Shown: positions 35,213 through 49,719, counted from the stretch's first letter. The stretch: 60,000 bases of DNA from Tubiluchus corallicola (GCA_030141605.1 JAQGDQ010000161.1:188001-248000), one strand, 5' to 3'. A program made the numbers and translations. The notes: generated by a model from the sequence alone, not told the origin.

Positions 35213-37106
35213 TATACATTATTACACGAAGATAAAACAACAATACAAAATAAGTACAAACAAAAAATGCATGCATGATGCGTATCAACAAATATGTATA
35301 AAATGTATAAGATATGTACAAAAAAATGTTTAGCAAAGAAATCTTATAGAAAGACGACATTAGTTGTAACAAGTTGTAGTAATGATCAAATTCAAATTAT
35401 AATTAAGTAAAATATTACTATCATGCACGGTAATTGTTGTTCATTAAATCTCTATAACTCTAATATTCAAGCAAGGTATTTGTAAACATACAAAAGCAAA
35501 GCATCCTAGAAGTCTAAACTCTGTAAAGTTATCCTGCGGTTGGTTAGCGTTTTGACAATGTATTCGTCTTTCACTAATGTCCAATAATGCAGTAATTACA
35601 CTTATGTCCTGCTTTAAAAATATGACATCTGTTGATTCATCATCAAGTTCCAACGTAAAACGCCTCCTCTTATTTTTAAAATAGCAAATGATCTCGTGTT
35701 TGAGGGGACCGTCCACAGTTGGGAAATACAAGAAATTCGTTTTTCATACATTTCATTTGTTATTCAATCTTATAGAAAAGTAAAATATATTTTTAAGTAA
35801 GACACATATACAGTGTCAAAACTACTATGGCCAAAATTAGTTTTGATAGAAAATCTGTTAATCTGTCCTATAATGCGTTAAAGGAAGCCATTATAATTTT
35901 TAACAAGAAAGTCGATAATACTCAGCGAAGTAAGATTGATGTTTAATGTATATTTTCTTCCTACGAGGTAAACAGCCAGAATCAGCAGGACGCTGAGTAA
36001 GATCGAAGCAGTTCACCGATTCACTGATTTGATCAGCCTAGGTGTAGCTAATTTCGGTTGCCAAATGTGGCGGTGAGGCAGCTGGGTCATGAACTTGATC
36101 ATTTATTAAACTGAAGTCAAACTAAACCCTCACTATAACATAAACTTTTACAACTTAAAACGAATACTCAATTTATTTTACTATAAATTTCGTGTAAAAT
36201 TTGTTTCTTTTGATTTTTTGTCACTTCGTTGTTAGCGATATTAAATTTGAAGAACTGTCATTTTTCGTTGCGTGAGACGAATGACGTCATGAGTGCAGTC
36301 ACGAGGTCACCAAGGATCGGTAAACAAACATCAGTAACCAAAGACGCTTTCTGTACTACTCACGTCATTCTCGTTCACTCACGTCAAAGACGTGAAACAT
36401 GGCGATTTTTACCGCAATGCATGCGTTTCAAAATTTGCCAGAAAAATGTAAATTATTTAATTTCAAAGTCTTTTTCGTTTAATAGTAACTATGAATTCTT
36501 TGTGTAATCATAATAATGTGTTAAAAACTTAGGCGTTATATAGGCCTTTAAGTATGTAGCAATTGCAAATGAAGGATACCATACTAACCTTTAATTACCT
36601 AATTTGATTATCAATATGTCGTATGACACTACGCCGTGAGCTAGTAATTGTTTGTCAAGCCGCGAAAGCGATCAGAATTAAGTTGTGACCTTTAGTAGAA
36701 GCAACTTCTTGGTAATAGCCTTACTTCTCAGCGTTGTCTATTAGGATATTATCAACGCTACCAGCATCTTAGTATCTTGCTAAACTCATTTTTGATTAGA
36801 AATCAAGTACGTCGGCAGAAGCGCCGAATCATTGCTAAACGCGTAATCTGGCACCCAAGAACTAATCTTGGCAATATCTATTGTCAAGAAGTAGATGCCA
36901 TTAACACTTAGCGTAATGACTATACGCCTACGCGTCTGTTGACTTTAGGAAAGGAATGAAGAAGCTCATATAAAGATTTAAATTAATGTTGCGTCTTAAA
37001 ACGAGCCAATGTCAAAAAAACTCAACTTAAAAGTACAGTATTATAGTATAAGCTTACTCAGAAAATTACTGTCTCCAAAAAACTTGATAACATTAAATAA
37101 AGATTA
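35213..37106. other. Intergenic, one unexplained ORF
   Basis: No recognised gene. A minus-strand frame at 35444-35731 (95 codons, no good ATG) has protein-like composition (for example TLELDDESTDVIFLKQD) but no family I recognise and no clear splice sites. A palindromic TGACGTCA-like CRE site occurs near 36282. Confidence 0.3.
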
Positions 37107-37195
37107 TATATATATATATTTTATATTTTTATATATTTTATATATATATAAAATAAAAAATATATATATATGTATGTATGTATGTATGTATTGCT
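37107..37195 (+). repeat. AT-rich and (GTAT)n simple repeat
   Basis: TA-dinucleotide runs with short palindromes, followed by several GTAT units. Confidence 0.85.
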
Positions 37196-37522
37196 AAATT
37201 ACTATATTACTAAATTAATATTTAGTAATCGCGACGGAAATTTAACTTTACCCACACATTAATAACAAGAAATGACACTTTCACAAGGTCACTTAACATT
37301 ATGTGGTATAAAGACAATTTACTTTCAATATTATAGTCAATTAATTAATAACATCAATTAAATTAGTTTACCAACTTGTAGCAGTCTCGTAGTTCAAAGT
37401 ATGAAGGCACGCCTATGTAGATGTTACGGCCTACAGCTTATAAAGTTCAATTGGTACATGTACGATGAAAAAGTCGAAACGAATTGTTGGTTGCTTCTAC
37501 TGACTAAATGGAATAAACTCAA

Positions 37523-37907
37523 AATCGTAAAGAAGTCAAAGTGTCCATTAAGTCTCAAAAGATTCTTATTTTTCACAGGAGCTTTCGTCCTTCGCGGACT
37601 TCATCAGCTGTAAGGTAGAGGTACAATAATAAAAATTGCAGGTAAAACTACATATAAAATAAAAAAAGGTATACAACGACATTAAAATAAGGGATACAAA
37701 ATGCACGAAGAAGCTGTATTTAATACTTCGTGCATTTTGTATCCCTTATTTTAATGTCGTTGTATACCTTCATTGTACATGCAGTTTTACCTGCAATTTT
37801 TATTATTCATTTTACAGCTGATGAAGTGACGAAAGCTTCACGTGAAGGACGAAAAACTCCTGTGAAAAGAATTAAAATTCAATGAGCACTTTGACTTCTT
37901 TACGATT
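37523..37907. mobile_element. 385-bp foldback element with hammerhead-like motifs
   Basis: Two inverted arms meet at a 15-base loop (37711-37725). The inner 43 bases (37668-37710 and 37726-37768) pair perfectly, and the outer ends pair again (ATCGTAAAGAAGTCAAAGTG at the left, its reverse complement at the right to 37907). The sequence GGAATAAACTCAAA occurs at 37510-37523 and 37920-37933, resembling a 14-bp target-site duplication, though 12 bases lie between the right arm and the second copy. Each arm contains a CTGATGA...GAAA core. Head-to-head units with such cores recall Penelope-like elements, but no reverse transcriptase or GIY-YIG reading frame is present. Confidence 0.7.
37574..37607 (-). 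ncRNA. Hammerhead-ribozyme-like motif, left arm
   Basis: The minus strand reads CTGATGA, A, then GTCC-GCGAA-GGAC (a 4-bp hairpin like hammerhead stem II), then GAAA. The canonical core has no extra A between CUGAUGA and stem II. Flanking TTACAG and CTGTGA can pair with each other, which is not how hammerhead stems I and III join, and no cleavage triplet was placed. The right arm (+, about 37810-37860) has a longer version. A similar motif lies at 38435-38465. Activity is unproven. Confidence 0.3.
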
Positions 37908-38434
37908 CTTATTTTCAAAGGAATAAACTCAAATTGTACTCGCTGTATACTTGTGGACTTGTAAGATTTATGCAGTTTAGTCGTGTGTGTTATTGTTTAT
38001 TTTCACTGTTTTGTAAAATTTTTCGAACACTAAATGAAATGTTAAATAAAAAAACAATTTGTTAGCTAAATGTTGGCCTATCCTCAAGGCTCATTGTCGT
38101 CGCCGTCAATTTCGTTGTCGTTTTGTCCTTGTGATCGTTGTTGTCCTTTTCGTTGTTGTCTTCGTCGTCTTTATGATCGGCAGTGTTTGTTTTGTTATAC
38201 AGTAGCTACGAAAAATGATAAAGTTGAAAGACGAAGATGAAATATGAAGATGAAGTTGAAAGATGAAGTCAATGAAATTCAGACGGAGTATGTAAAACGC
38301 TAGCTGGAGTGATACTGCTTTGAAGAAAGATTTCCTTTTTTAGAACTCTGTCTTTCCAATCCGCGCATTATACATAATGGTCATTTAGTGGTGGTGATAA
38401 TGTGAGGAGATTTCCCATAGTTCTTATGTTCATA

Positions 38435-38465
38435 CTGAAGAAGCAACCCGTAATGGGTAGCGAAA
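38435..38465 (+). ncRNA. Second hammerhead-like motif
   Basis: CTGAAGA, one A, then a hairpin (GCAACCC, loop GTAAT, GGGTAGC with one A-A mismatch) and GAAA. It has the same format as the left-arm motif at 37574-37607, including the extra A, but unrelated stem sequence, so covariation keeps the stem. An A-rich tail with AATAAA-like words follows. Confidence 0.3.
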
Positions 38466-38982
38466 TATCTGTTTTGTTTCTAAAATAAAAGCAGGATTTT
38501 CATTAACTCGTCCATGTATCTGTCTATAATCTGTGTTTTATTGATGTATTTTCAACAATGGATGCCAAATCTATTAAAATCATACGACAAGCGTTCAAAT
38601 TCCTTTCATTACAATGACTTATCTGGAGGCTTTTTCAAAAACCTGTTCATTAAAGGACAGAAAACACTACGAATACCTAAACGGCGACCGACTGCACACG
38701 ATCCCCAAACATTATTGCATTCCACGTGCAAACTCAATCCATTTGTACCTAAGAGTTTACACAAGTTATCACGTGTAATTATATAACATGTAGTTTTTGT
38801 AATATATTTAAGAGCTGGGATCAGGTGGTCTGGCAAAGCAATTTTTATGATGTACACTAATTGATTATGTGGGTCCATAGCAATAAGCTTAATAACACAG
38901 ATTGGCAGCGCGTTCTAAGCCCGCCTACTCGGCTCATTCACATAAATTCTTACTCACTGACAGCGGTGGCAATATAAAATAC

Positions 38983-39061
38983 TGTTACGGCATAAATGCC
39001 ATTTATTTTCGACCCTCCCCCTCCACATTGTGATGAACTCGTCCGTACGACGCCATTGCAC
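38983..39061 (+). repeat. Dispersed repeat of about 80 bp, copy 2
   Basis: Second copy of 32079-32158, sharing TGTTACGG, ATTTATTTTCGACC and GTCCGTACGACGCCATTGC. Diverged by substitutions and small indels. Confidence 0.6.
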
Positions 39062-39943
39062 ACTGGTGATGAATACTAAGTGTAAAACCGTGGCTATAGA
39101 ATGGCCTCGTCGATTCAGTAGGTGTGTTTACCAGCTAAGCACCTGTTCCGCAATCACAACCAGCATGAGAAACACGTGACTGAAGTCTGGTAGTTTCTTC
39201 CTATAGATTTCCTGTTCAATTCGCATTTTTATGTCGTCACTACTGCTTATGTGGTACAAAATTTCAACAATCCAGTATTGAACCCCGGACGTTTTGCCGC
39301 CGTCATTACAATATATAAGCAGACCAAAATGCCACGAAGAATACGTTTAGTAATTATTCTAGAAAATGTGTCGCTGTTATATGCTTACCAGGCTACAAGA
39401 AATTGTTAAACAAGTCACTGCGGAAAAGGATTCATTTATTTCACTGGAGAATATACTCGTTACATCAAGATTTTGTGTAAAAGATTAAACGTTGCTACCA
39501 TCGATCAAAATGCTGGGCGTCAATGAAAACATGTCAATTGACGCACAATCTTGTGAAATTGTAGTTTTTTAATTATATTACAATGAAATTGTTTCTTGTT
39601 GTATTTATTATATAAGCATGATCAGTCTAAAAGAAGTAAGCAGTAACATGGTTTTAAATATCATAAATTACAGCAGCTAAACTTTGTGAAAGGTTTCAGC
39701 TAATGTTCTTTCTGATAAAGCGTCACGTTTGCCCGTCTTTTTTGTCTTGGCGAAACTTATAATAAATCTGGTGCTTTCTAACCTTTCCAAGCATTATATG
39801 TGTGCATCAAATACCCCAAGGACAACGTTTCACTGTCATAATATCTCTGTTTTACTGATAAATATATTTTAGTTGCAGAAATCTTGAATGGATAAAAATA
39901 TAAAAAATAATATCAATAATGCGCATCAGCTTTGACTCTGATT

Positions 39944-40120
39944 AGTCAGTCAGTCGGTCAGTCAGTCAAATACTAAATAAATAATTCATTGTACTCAACC
40001 AATGAATAAACTGATTGACCGACTGATTTACTGATGGATTAAATGACTGTCTGGTTGACTGGCTGGAAGACTGACTGACGGACTGGCTGACTGACTGCCT
40101 GGCTGACTGCTTGACTAACG
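39944..40120. repeat. GTCA and GACT repeats in opposite orientation
   Basis: A short AGTC/GTCA run at about 39944-39970 and a longer degenerate GACT run at about 40045-40120 are complementary in sense and could fold back on each other. Confidence 0.6.
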
Positions 40121-40345
40121 TGTAAATTGGTTAAAAACAGATTTAGACAAATGTACTTAGCGAACCATGGATGACCAACCGTGAGTCCGTGACCTTTATT
40201 GCGCCTCTGCTCAGTAGTGGAGCAAAACAGAGCAAGAAGAGCAAGCAATTCTCAAAAGAGAGGCACAAATACTTTCACGGTGAACGTTCATTCAAAATGC
40301 ATTTAAACATTAATTAAAGATTAATTGCATCTGCAACTGACTAAA

Positions 40346-40477
40346 AAATACATTGGCTGCAGGTGCAATGGACCCAAGAAATGCATTAGTTGCATGTGCA
40401 GTGGACTGAAGAAATGCAATAACTGCACCTGCAATAGGTTCAAGAAATGCATTAATTACATCTGAGACCGGCTTGAA
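40346..40477 (+). repeat. 33-bp minisatellite, four copies
   Basis: Units start at 40346, 40379, 40412 and 40445, with a degraded fifth unit just upstream (about 40317-40345). In one frame each unit reads as 11 residues of the type KCxxCxCxxxK (for example KCISCMCSGLK, KCNNCTCNRFK). A stop interrupts the last unit and no start codon or flanking frame supports translation. Confidence 0.85.
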
Positions 40478-40809
40478 AAAATCTTACAGAAATTTAACAT
40501 GAATGAAGTGCGCTATACAAATTTTTGCTTGAACTTACCTTTTGCCCTGCAGACAAGAAAACGAAAGATGAGTGTAGAACAATTACTATCTACATTGAAT
40601 TATATTATTGATTCCAGCACCCAGTAGCAAAGATAGATTTATAGTCAGCTGTTATCATCTAAGCAAGTACACCATCTAACATGGCTTCATTGTAATGCCT
40701 CAGTGATTTGTCGCTGATACTCCCACGCACAACGAGCTGACTGAAGCAGCGCAGCATGAACTGGCCTAGTAAGACAATAGGCTGAAAATAATTGTTGTGC
40801 GAGATTAAT

Positions 40810-43542
<2,733 letters not shown>

Positions 43543-43790
43543 TAATTATTATAATATTATTATTATTTTTATTTAAAGTCTCCGTTCGATGAACAATTAA
43601 CATAAGGCACCTGTAAATAACAAACTACAACTACATATCACAGACTACTATTACCTCGCGTTTGCCCTAAATATTACGCGCCAGAGTAACAGAAGGTACC
43701 ATTTTTAAAGTCGTTGGTATGACGCGACCGCAGTATCGAACTCTCGACCTTCCAGAAGAAAAACAGACGCGTTACCACTAGACTATACCA
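43543..43790 (-). mobile_element. tRNA-derived SINE
   Basis: The minus strand starts GGTATAGTCTAGTGGTAACG (RNA polymerase III A box TAGTCTAGTGG at 43775-43785), then a B-box-like GAGTTCGATAC (43733-43743), then a body CGTCATACCAACGACTTTAA followed by AAATGGTACC, and ends in ATCGAACGGAGACTTTAAAT with an AATAAT-rich tail. The body phrase GTCATACCAA-GACTTTAAAAATGG is, from memory, typical of tRNA-SINE families in molluscs and other marine invertebrates. The anticodon stem is not intact, so it is not a tRNA gene. Confidence 0.7.
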
Positions 43791-43893
43791 TCTGTTTGCT
43801 ATTGGAGATTTATAAATGAACTACACTTGTAAAGAATGTGTATTATAAGCTAAGGCGAATGGCAGACTGATCATGGTATATACTTTGCAACAA

Positions 43894-44038
<145 letters not shown>

Positions 44039-44315
44039 CCTTATCATTATTATTATTTGCCTTTTCGGTTGCGATATTCAGTTTTAACTGAGATTATACG
44101 CTACATGTTACGTGCAAGGTCTGGTGCTACATGATGAAGCCATGCATGAAAACTGATCGAGTTCCAAATTAACTTTCACAATTCTGCTTCGTCAACTAAC
44201 TGGCTCCCTCTACAGGCAGCGAAACAAAACGGCGTTGGATTGCTTAATTTCAAAAAACATAAAGTTGATTAGAACGACTACAATAAAAATGACTACAGTT
44301 GCCCTTATAATTATT

Positions 44316-44526
44316 TGAATGAATGAATGAACAAATGAATGAATGAACAAATAAATGAATGAATGAATGAATGAATGAATGAATGAATGAATGAATGAAT
44401 GAATGAATGAATGAATGAATGAATGAATGAATGAATGAATGAATGAATGAATGAATGAACAAATGAAGGAGAGAATGAATGAATGAATTAATGTATAAAT
44501 GATCAGTCAATAAAATAAATGAATGA
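44316..44526 (+). repeat. (GAAT)n tetranucleotide array
   Basis: GAAT array, pure at about 44352-44457 and degenerate at both ends. It is the reverse complement of the ATTC array at 31 kb. Confidence 0.95.
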
Positions 44527-44659
44527 ATAAGTTAATAAAAATATAACAAGCAAACGAGCATTCGATAAGAATTTTAAAACCCAGTAAATTTTAAACAGCT
44601 GACAGACACATGACATTTTGAACCCACATCAATAGTAATCCGAGCTTGGGTAGGGCGTT

Positions 44660-44725
44660 TGTCGCGTACGTCTGTCTGTTTGTCTGCCTGCCTATCTGTC
44701 TGTCTGTCTATCCATCTGTCTTCTT
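44660..44725 (+). repeat. (TCTG)n degenerate tetranucleotide repeat
   Basis: Runs of TCTG/GTCT with CCTG and ATCT variants. Confidence 0.85.
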
Positions 44726-44863
44726 GGCAAAACGTGCCTGTTGAGTCTACGGATCTCTTCATTCTAATTTAATAAACAATGTGATGAACCGATTTAATGT
44801 ATCCTTTAAACAGACTACGTAAGACAGCACAAAAAACAACAAAAATCAATGCGACATGCTTAC

Positions 44864-44926
44864 CTTGCTATGAAGTATGCTAGCCGTATAATTCAGATTT
44901 TGGTGTGACGTCGTAAACGAAGCCAT
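44864..44926 (-). CDS. Candidate first coding exon, unknown gene
   Basis: On the minus strand an ATG in good context (AAAGATGG) opens 21 codons, MASFTTSHQNLNYTASILHS plus Lys, ending exactly at a consensus donor AAG/GTAAGC in phase 0. Base composition is higher in GC than the surroundings. I recognise no family and could not find a following exon, so a chance match is possible. Confidence 0.3.
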
Positions 44927-47900
44927 CTTTACTCTTAACTTTATTAACACAAATAATTCAATAATTGACGAATCTTCAGATCAGACGACTGAATTATGCT
45001 AATCAATTACGCTGAATGGTCAGTGTCCTTTGACCATTCGGAACTTGGTTTATAAGTGCTCAGCCGCTAAGCACTTTCCACTATAATTTTCGCTATGTAC
45101 ACAATAGGAAACCATTACGATTGGAACAGGATCCAAATTAATAGTTTCAGAAAATTGACATCGGTTAATCACAGAGCAGGAATCCATAAAGAAGACCCGG
45201 CGAATGCCAAATCATGTCATATTCTCAAAATTGTCTATAAGGTCATTTCGTAGTTCATAAACACTGTGTGGTAGCGATGTCTATAGTAGCCTCTATTAGA
45301 CCATACATACAGTTACTAAAACAACTCAAACATTCGCGAAGAGTGCGTGTACAAATTCTCGTTAAACTAAAAGTTATAGCAATAATTAATTTCAGCAGTT
45401 TTAGTGTTTCAGTAGTGTAGTGACTGAAGATTCGCTCTCTGAAAATGAACTAATAATGCTCGAGCGAAATCCTCCATATCATTACAGTTATAAATATACA
45501 TTATATCGCAGACCTCAATTTGTCATCGCTCTACTATTACCCTTTAAAACACTTGACTAATGAAAAATTGTAATAATAGCCGAGAAATAGAAGTTCTTCG
45601 ATGTATGCTTAGACGTGACTTAGCTGTGGAAGGAATGGATAATAAATTGATAAAAGCTGTAGATAGAGTATTTGTTACATGTTAATATATGCTACGTGCA
45701 ATCTACGTGAGTACGATTTAAAGCATAATCCAATTTACTTAAAGAGCGATTTAAACAAACTACGGTAATTTTAGCAGATTGAATGTATCCTGGGCAGTGG
45801 GAAAAATATGCCATTTTTTCGGTACGTTTTTTAATATTGAGAATATTACCAGTTAATCTACCTGAGTACGATAAGACGGATCCTACCTAATCCATCCAAA
45901 TCACTCAATAGTTACAATCGTCTAAAAATTATAAGTTCAGATCAAATTTGAGTTTTACCAAAGCTTAATTTTCGACAATACATAATTTCACTGATTTTCA
46001 AGTAGAACAGAGCACGTGTCGTGAGTTCGTTACCGTCCGAAAACGCAAACTGTAATATACAAGGACACAATCACACACGAAAAAATATTCGATTTTCATT
46101 ATTTTCCTGACGGTTTGCATCAGTTAGTCCAACCTTTTATCGTACTGTATGAAATGTATAAGCAACGAATTTACCGAAGTTATCACCTCTCCGGTATTCA
46201 CCATGATTAACTCTTCTCTGTAATTTCATGCGTTACCATTATATGAATGATTATAGCATGGAATGCAGAAAACTATGTTCGCGTCCAAGCATTTCAGGTT
46301 TTCTAAGTCATTTCATTCACAAGCAGTTGTATCAGCAATTCTTTTGCGATCAAAAACGACAAAACATAGAAAACTGACTTCTATGGTTTAGCACTATAGC
46401 AAATAAGAAATTGTAGGTTTTTATCACAAGTATGTATATAATTTTACAAATAAAGTTGTTAATGTTTCTGTTTCACCATAACTTTACTTTTTCCGACAAT
46501 AGAGCAGATTCGTGTCCGGACAATAGTTAAACTTCCGCCCACGTGGTTAAACTTGTAACGTTCTAGGGTTTCCCACTTTGTCATGTTAGTGGTTTCCGCT
46601 GATCACGTGACTGTGAATTTCTAGTGGTGTTAGCCCAGGCCTATTCTTGATTTACGTCATCGGAAAATCAATGACCCGGATTAAGGAGACTACATTAAAA
46701 CATGAGTGGGTTTAAAACTTTATTCTGAGATGTTCATAAGTCAGTTCAATAATACTTGCTAACACTGGTTCATCATCTTAGATGCATCATTTTGATTGGC
46801 CGCATCATCTTTCTGACAAGATGCGCTTTTCACGTTAATTGCCTTTTTAGTGAATGTTTAATTAACTTTCCAATTATTTAAGTTTTGGCTTTCTTACTGA
46901 TACAGGTCAGATTTAGATAAAAGCCCTAGTTACCTCTCTAATAAGTGTCTAATTATAATCAGTGTCTAAATAGAACAACATGAAAACAATTCGGAATAAA
47001 TTCATAATCCTTTAATAAACTGAAGTTCAGAATTAAAAATGCAAAGATTTTGCTGCAGATTTTCTATTTACATCTCAAAATATCTAAGACACTATATTTC
47101 AATTGCCTAATGAAATATTCGAACTTTCTTACTTCAGCCATTTTAACCCTCTAACAACAAATTAATAATTTAATTTAATCGAAAATGACATCTAGACCTG
47201 TATCGTGCATGTGTCAATTGGGAAAGAAACAAAAAATCAACTTTTATTCCGACAGAAAAGCCTAGTAAGCTGTGCACCGATGCTTAATTGCAGTCATAGT
47301 TAAAAAATAAAACAGATTTTTGTTCAGATGTAGGCCTACGTAAAATAAGTCATTGGCCAAAAGACTAAAAATAAGTAATTTCATGTTTCCACGTGTAAAA
47401 AATGTTATGTCGTCGTGTCCCAAACAGAGAATAATGCAAACATTTGACGCCAAAATAGGTCTAACGTGGTTTACCAACATTTCCCGACATGTTTGTATAA
47501 CAACATCAATGTCATTGCCGCAGCTACCATCATCATCATCATCGTCAACATCATCATCATCATTATTATTATTGTCATCACCATGAAAATGGCGCTGTGG
47601 GGTCTCGGGTAATTGCGAAATAAAATTTTCACTAAATTCATTCACTTGTTCCAAGTAGCGTATATAATCATGACTGATGAATTGTCAAAATAGTAAAAGT
47701 CCGAAATCAGTTTGGCACCCTAGATTAAATATTTAGCTGTTGGCCTGGAACTACTTTCCTGACGAAAAAGCAAAAAAAGCTTAGCTGGGTGAAACAAAGC
47801 AAACTTTCCACTCTTGACTGTATAGTTTCGCAATTGTAATAATATTGTTTAAACAGCGCTTTTGCAGATCGGACCGTCAATGTAAAAGTGACGACCGTTT

Positions 47901-49719
47901 CCACTGAATCTCTTTTTCTCTTTGGACAATTGCGTAATTCATTTTAGCAAACGGAATTGAGTCTGCAGTGAAACTGAATTAAACGATTCTACTCGCTTTT
48001 CATTCATACCGTGGCGCGGTTTTTGCGCATGACAGCCAAACACCATTATAAGCTCAATGTCTTAAGAAGCTTAGCATGGTGTATGGCGTTGTACTCTTAT
48101 TTAGCGAGCACTTGAGAGGAAAATCGAACCCATCAGTGGTAGAGTCTCTTCCACTCGTTAATCGAATACAGTGAATTCCAATCAATGGAATTCATCTTAG
48201 AATTGGATAGTATGATTTTATGGTATTGGTTTTTGGTTGGACTATTCTTTAGGAAGGCCTTAACTTTTAACTGCAGTTAATAGACCTCCATATCGTTTAC
48301 TATAACAATTGCATCCGTAACGCATAATTATTTAAACTGTTACATTTTATTAATAAATCTAGAGCTGCCAAGCATTTGAAGTAAAAATTAGTGTGAAACA
48401 TGGAAAACCCGTCTCGCCAGGATCAAAAACAAATTATCAAAAAAATGAGTAATAAAATAAACACATTGGAGATGTGTCCAAAGTGATTTCTGCTGTGAGC
48501 TTTTAATGCTGTCATTGGAGTACACTATGATTTCTATACAAATGTATTCTGAGACTCATGAATACTACTGTATTATTGAGAATGGTACTACTAATTATGT
48601 TGTAGTTGGTACTCATGGTAAAGGAAACCAGGTTATTTGCAAACTTGCGTGTGAAGTTGCTGAATGTGTGATAACTGACATTTGATGAGTGTACACGTGT
48701 AAAAGACCTGTGCCTGTGAAACGCTGCCTGTAAAACACCTGCAAAAATGCCTTTGACACACGCCTATTGCGTGAGAGTTTGTAGATCTGTGAAGGGATAT
48801 GCACATGTTTGTGCCATTGTGCTATCGATACGCTGTATATCATCAGTAAAATTTTCTTAATGACATCAACTAAGAAATGTAATAGATTTAGAGTTGCTAA
48901 TACGTTTTTCTAAATTTTCAACTAGGCTTTGTTTAGGATTACATTATAATGAAAGCATTGTATAGAACCAGATCTAGATACTAAGCTACAAAAAACAAAT
49001 TAACTGTGATTTTGATTTAGTGCTGCGCCCATCATATTGCGAATTTCTTTAAGGTAATCCAGCCTTGTAAGAAATTTAAACGCCAACTCTGTCCCATCAG
49101 ACATAAAGATAACCCTTTTTAATCGATCTGAGTAGGGCAAATTATAGTAAAAGTTCTCGTGCGTAGTTTGTCAGCTATAAATGACATTGCACAAAGAACT
49201 ATTCAATCCAGTTATGCAGTTTTAATTTGTTATTCGAGATTAGGATAAAAAGCGTAGTAGCAAGCTCGTGTTGTATATTTATGCCATATATTAAGTTGTT
49301 TATGTAGCTAAAACGATAGAAAAATGTGATACAGCCTACAGCTAATCATTGTCTGCAAATGGTACTAAAAATTCATGAGATAGTAGATTTCATAGTAGAT
49401 TTTATTTCCTACTATTATTAGGTTAGTGTATAAAGGTAAAATAATTTATATTATTAAGCCTGGATTTGTTGTAAAGCGTCTATTACAGGTTGTCCATTAC
49501 AGCGTCCAAAGCGTTTTAAAAGAGCACCGAATTTTAATGCTCCCTCCTTTTTATCGAGAAAAAAGAAAGTAATGTACCAATTAGTGGAACTACTGAGTTT
49601 ACAATACTGTCGTCGCCATCTACTGATACAATAGTGAACAGTTGTTGGAGGGGATGCAGCGCAGGCTGATTTTCATAAATTTTGTCAATACAAAACACTA
49701 GTTGGTTAACTTATATATA
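44927..49719. other. Intergenic, simple sequence at 47.5 kb
   Basis: No gene recognised. 47526-47585 is a TCA/TTA trinucleotide tract (Asp-rich frame on the minus strand). Near 48110-48165 the minus strand has GATGGGTTCGATTTTCC, a possible decayed tRNA-type B box; support is too thin to call a SINE. Confidence 0.35.

Noticed and set aside
34903-35372. Val/Cys- and Thr/His-rich ORFs on both strands
   Set aside because: Caused by the TG/CG alternating tract.
43733-43790. Functional tRNA gene
   Set aside because: A and B boxes are present but the anticodon and T stems do not pair, and a SINE body and tail follow.
48110-48165. Possible SINE with GGGTTCGATTTTCC
   Set aside because: Only a B-box-like word; no convincing A box, body or tail.
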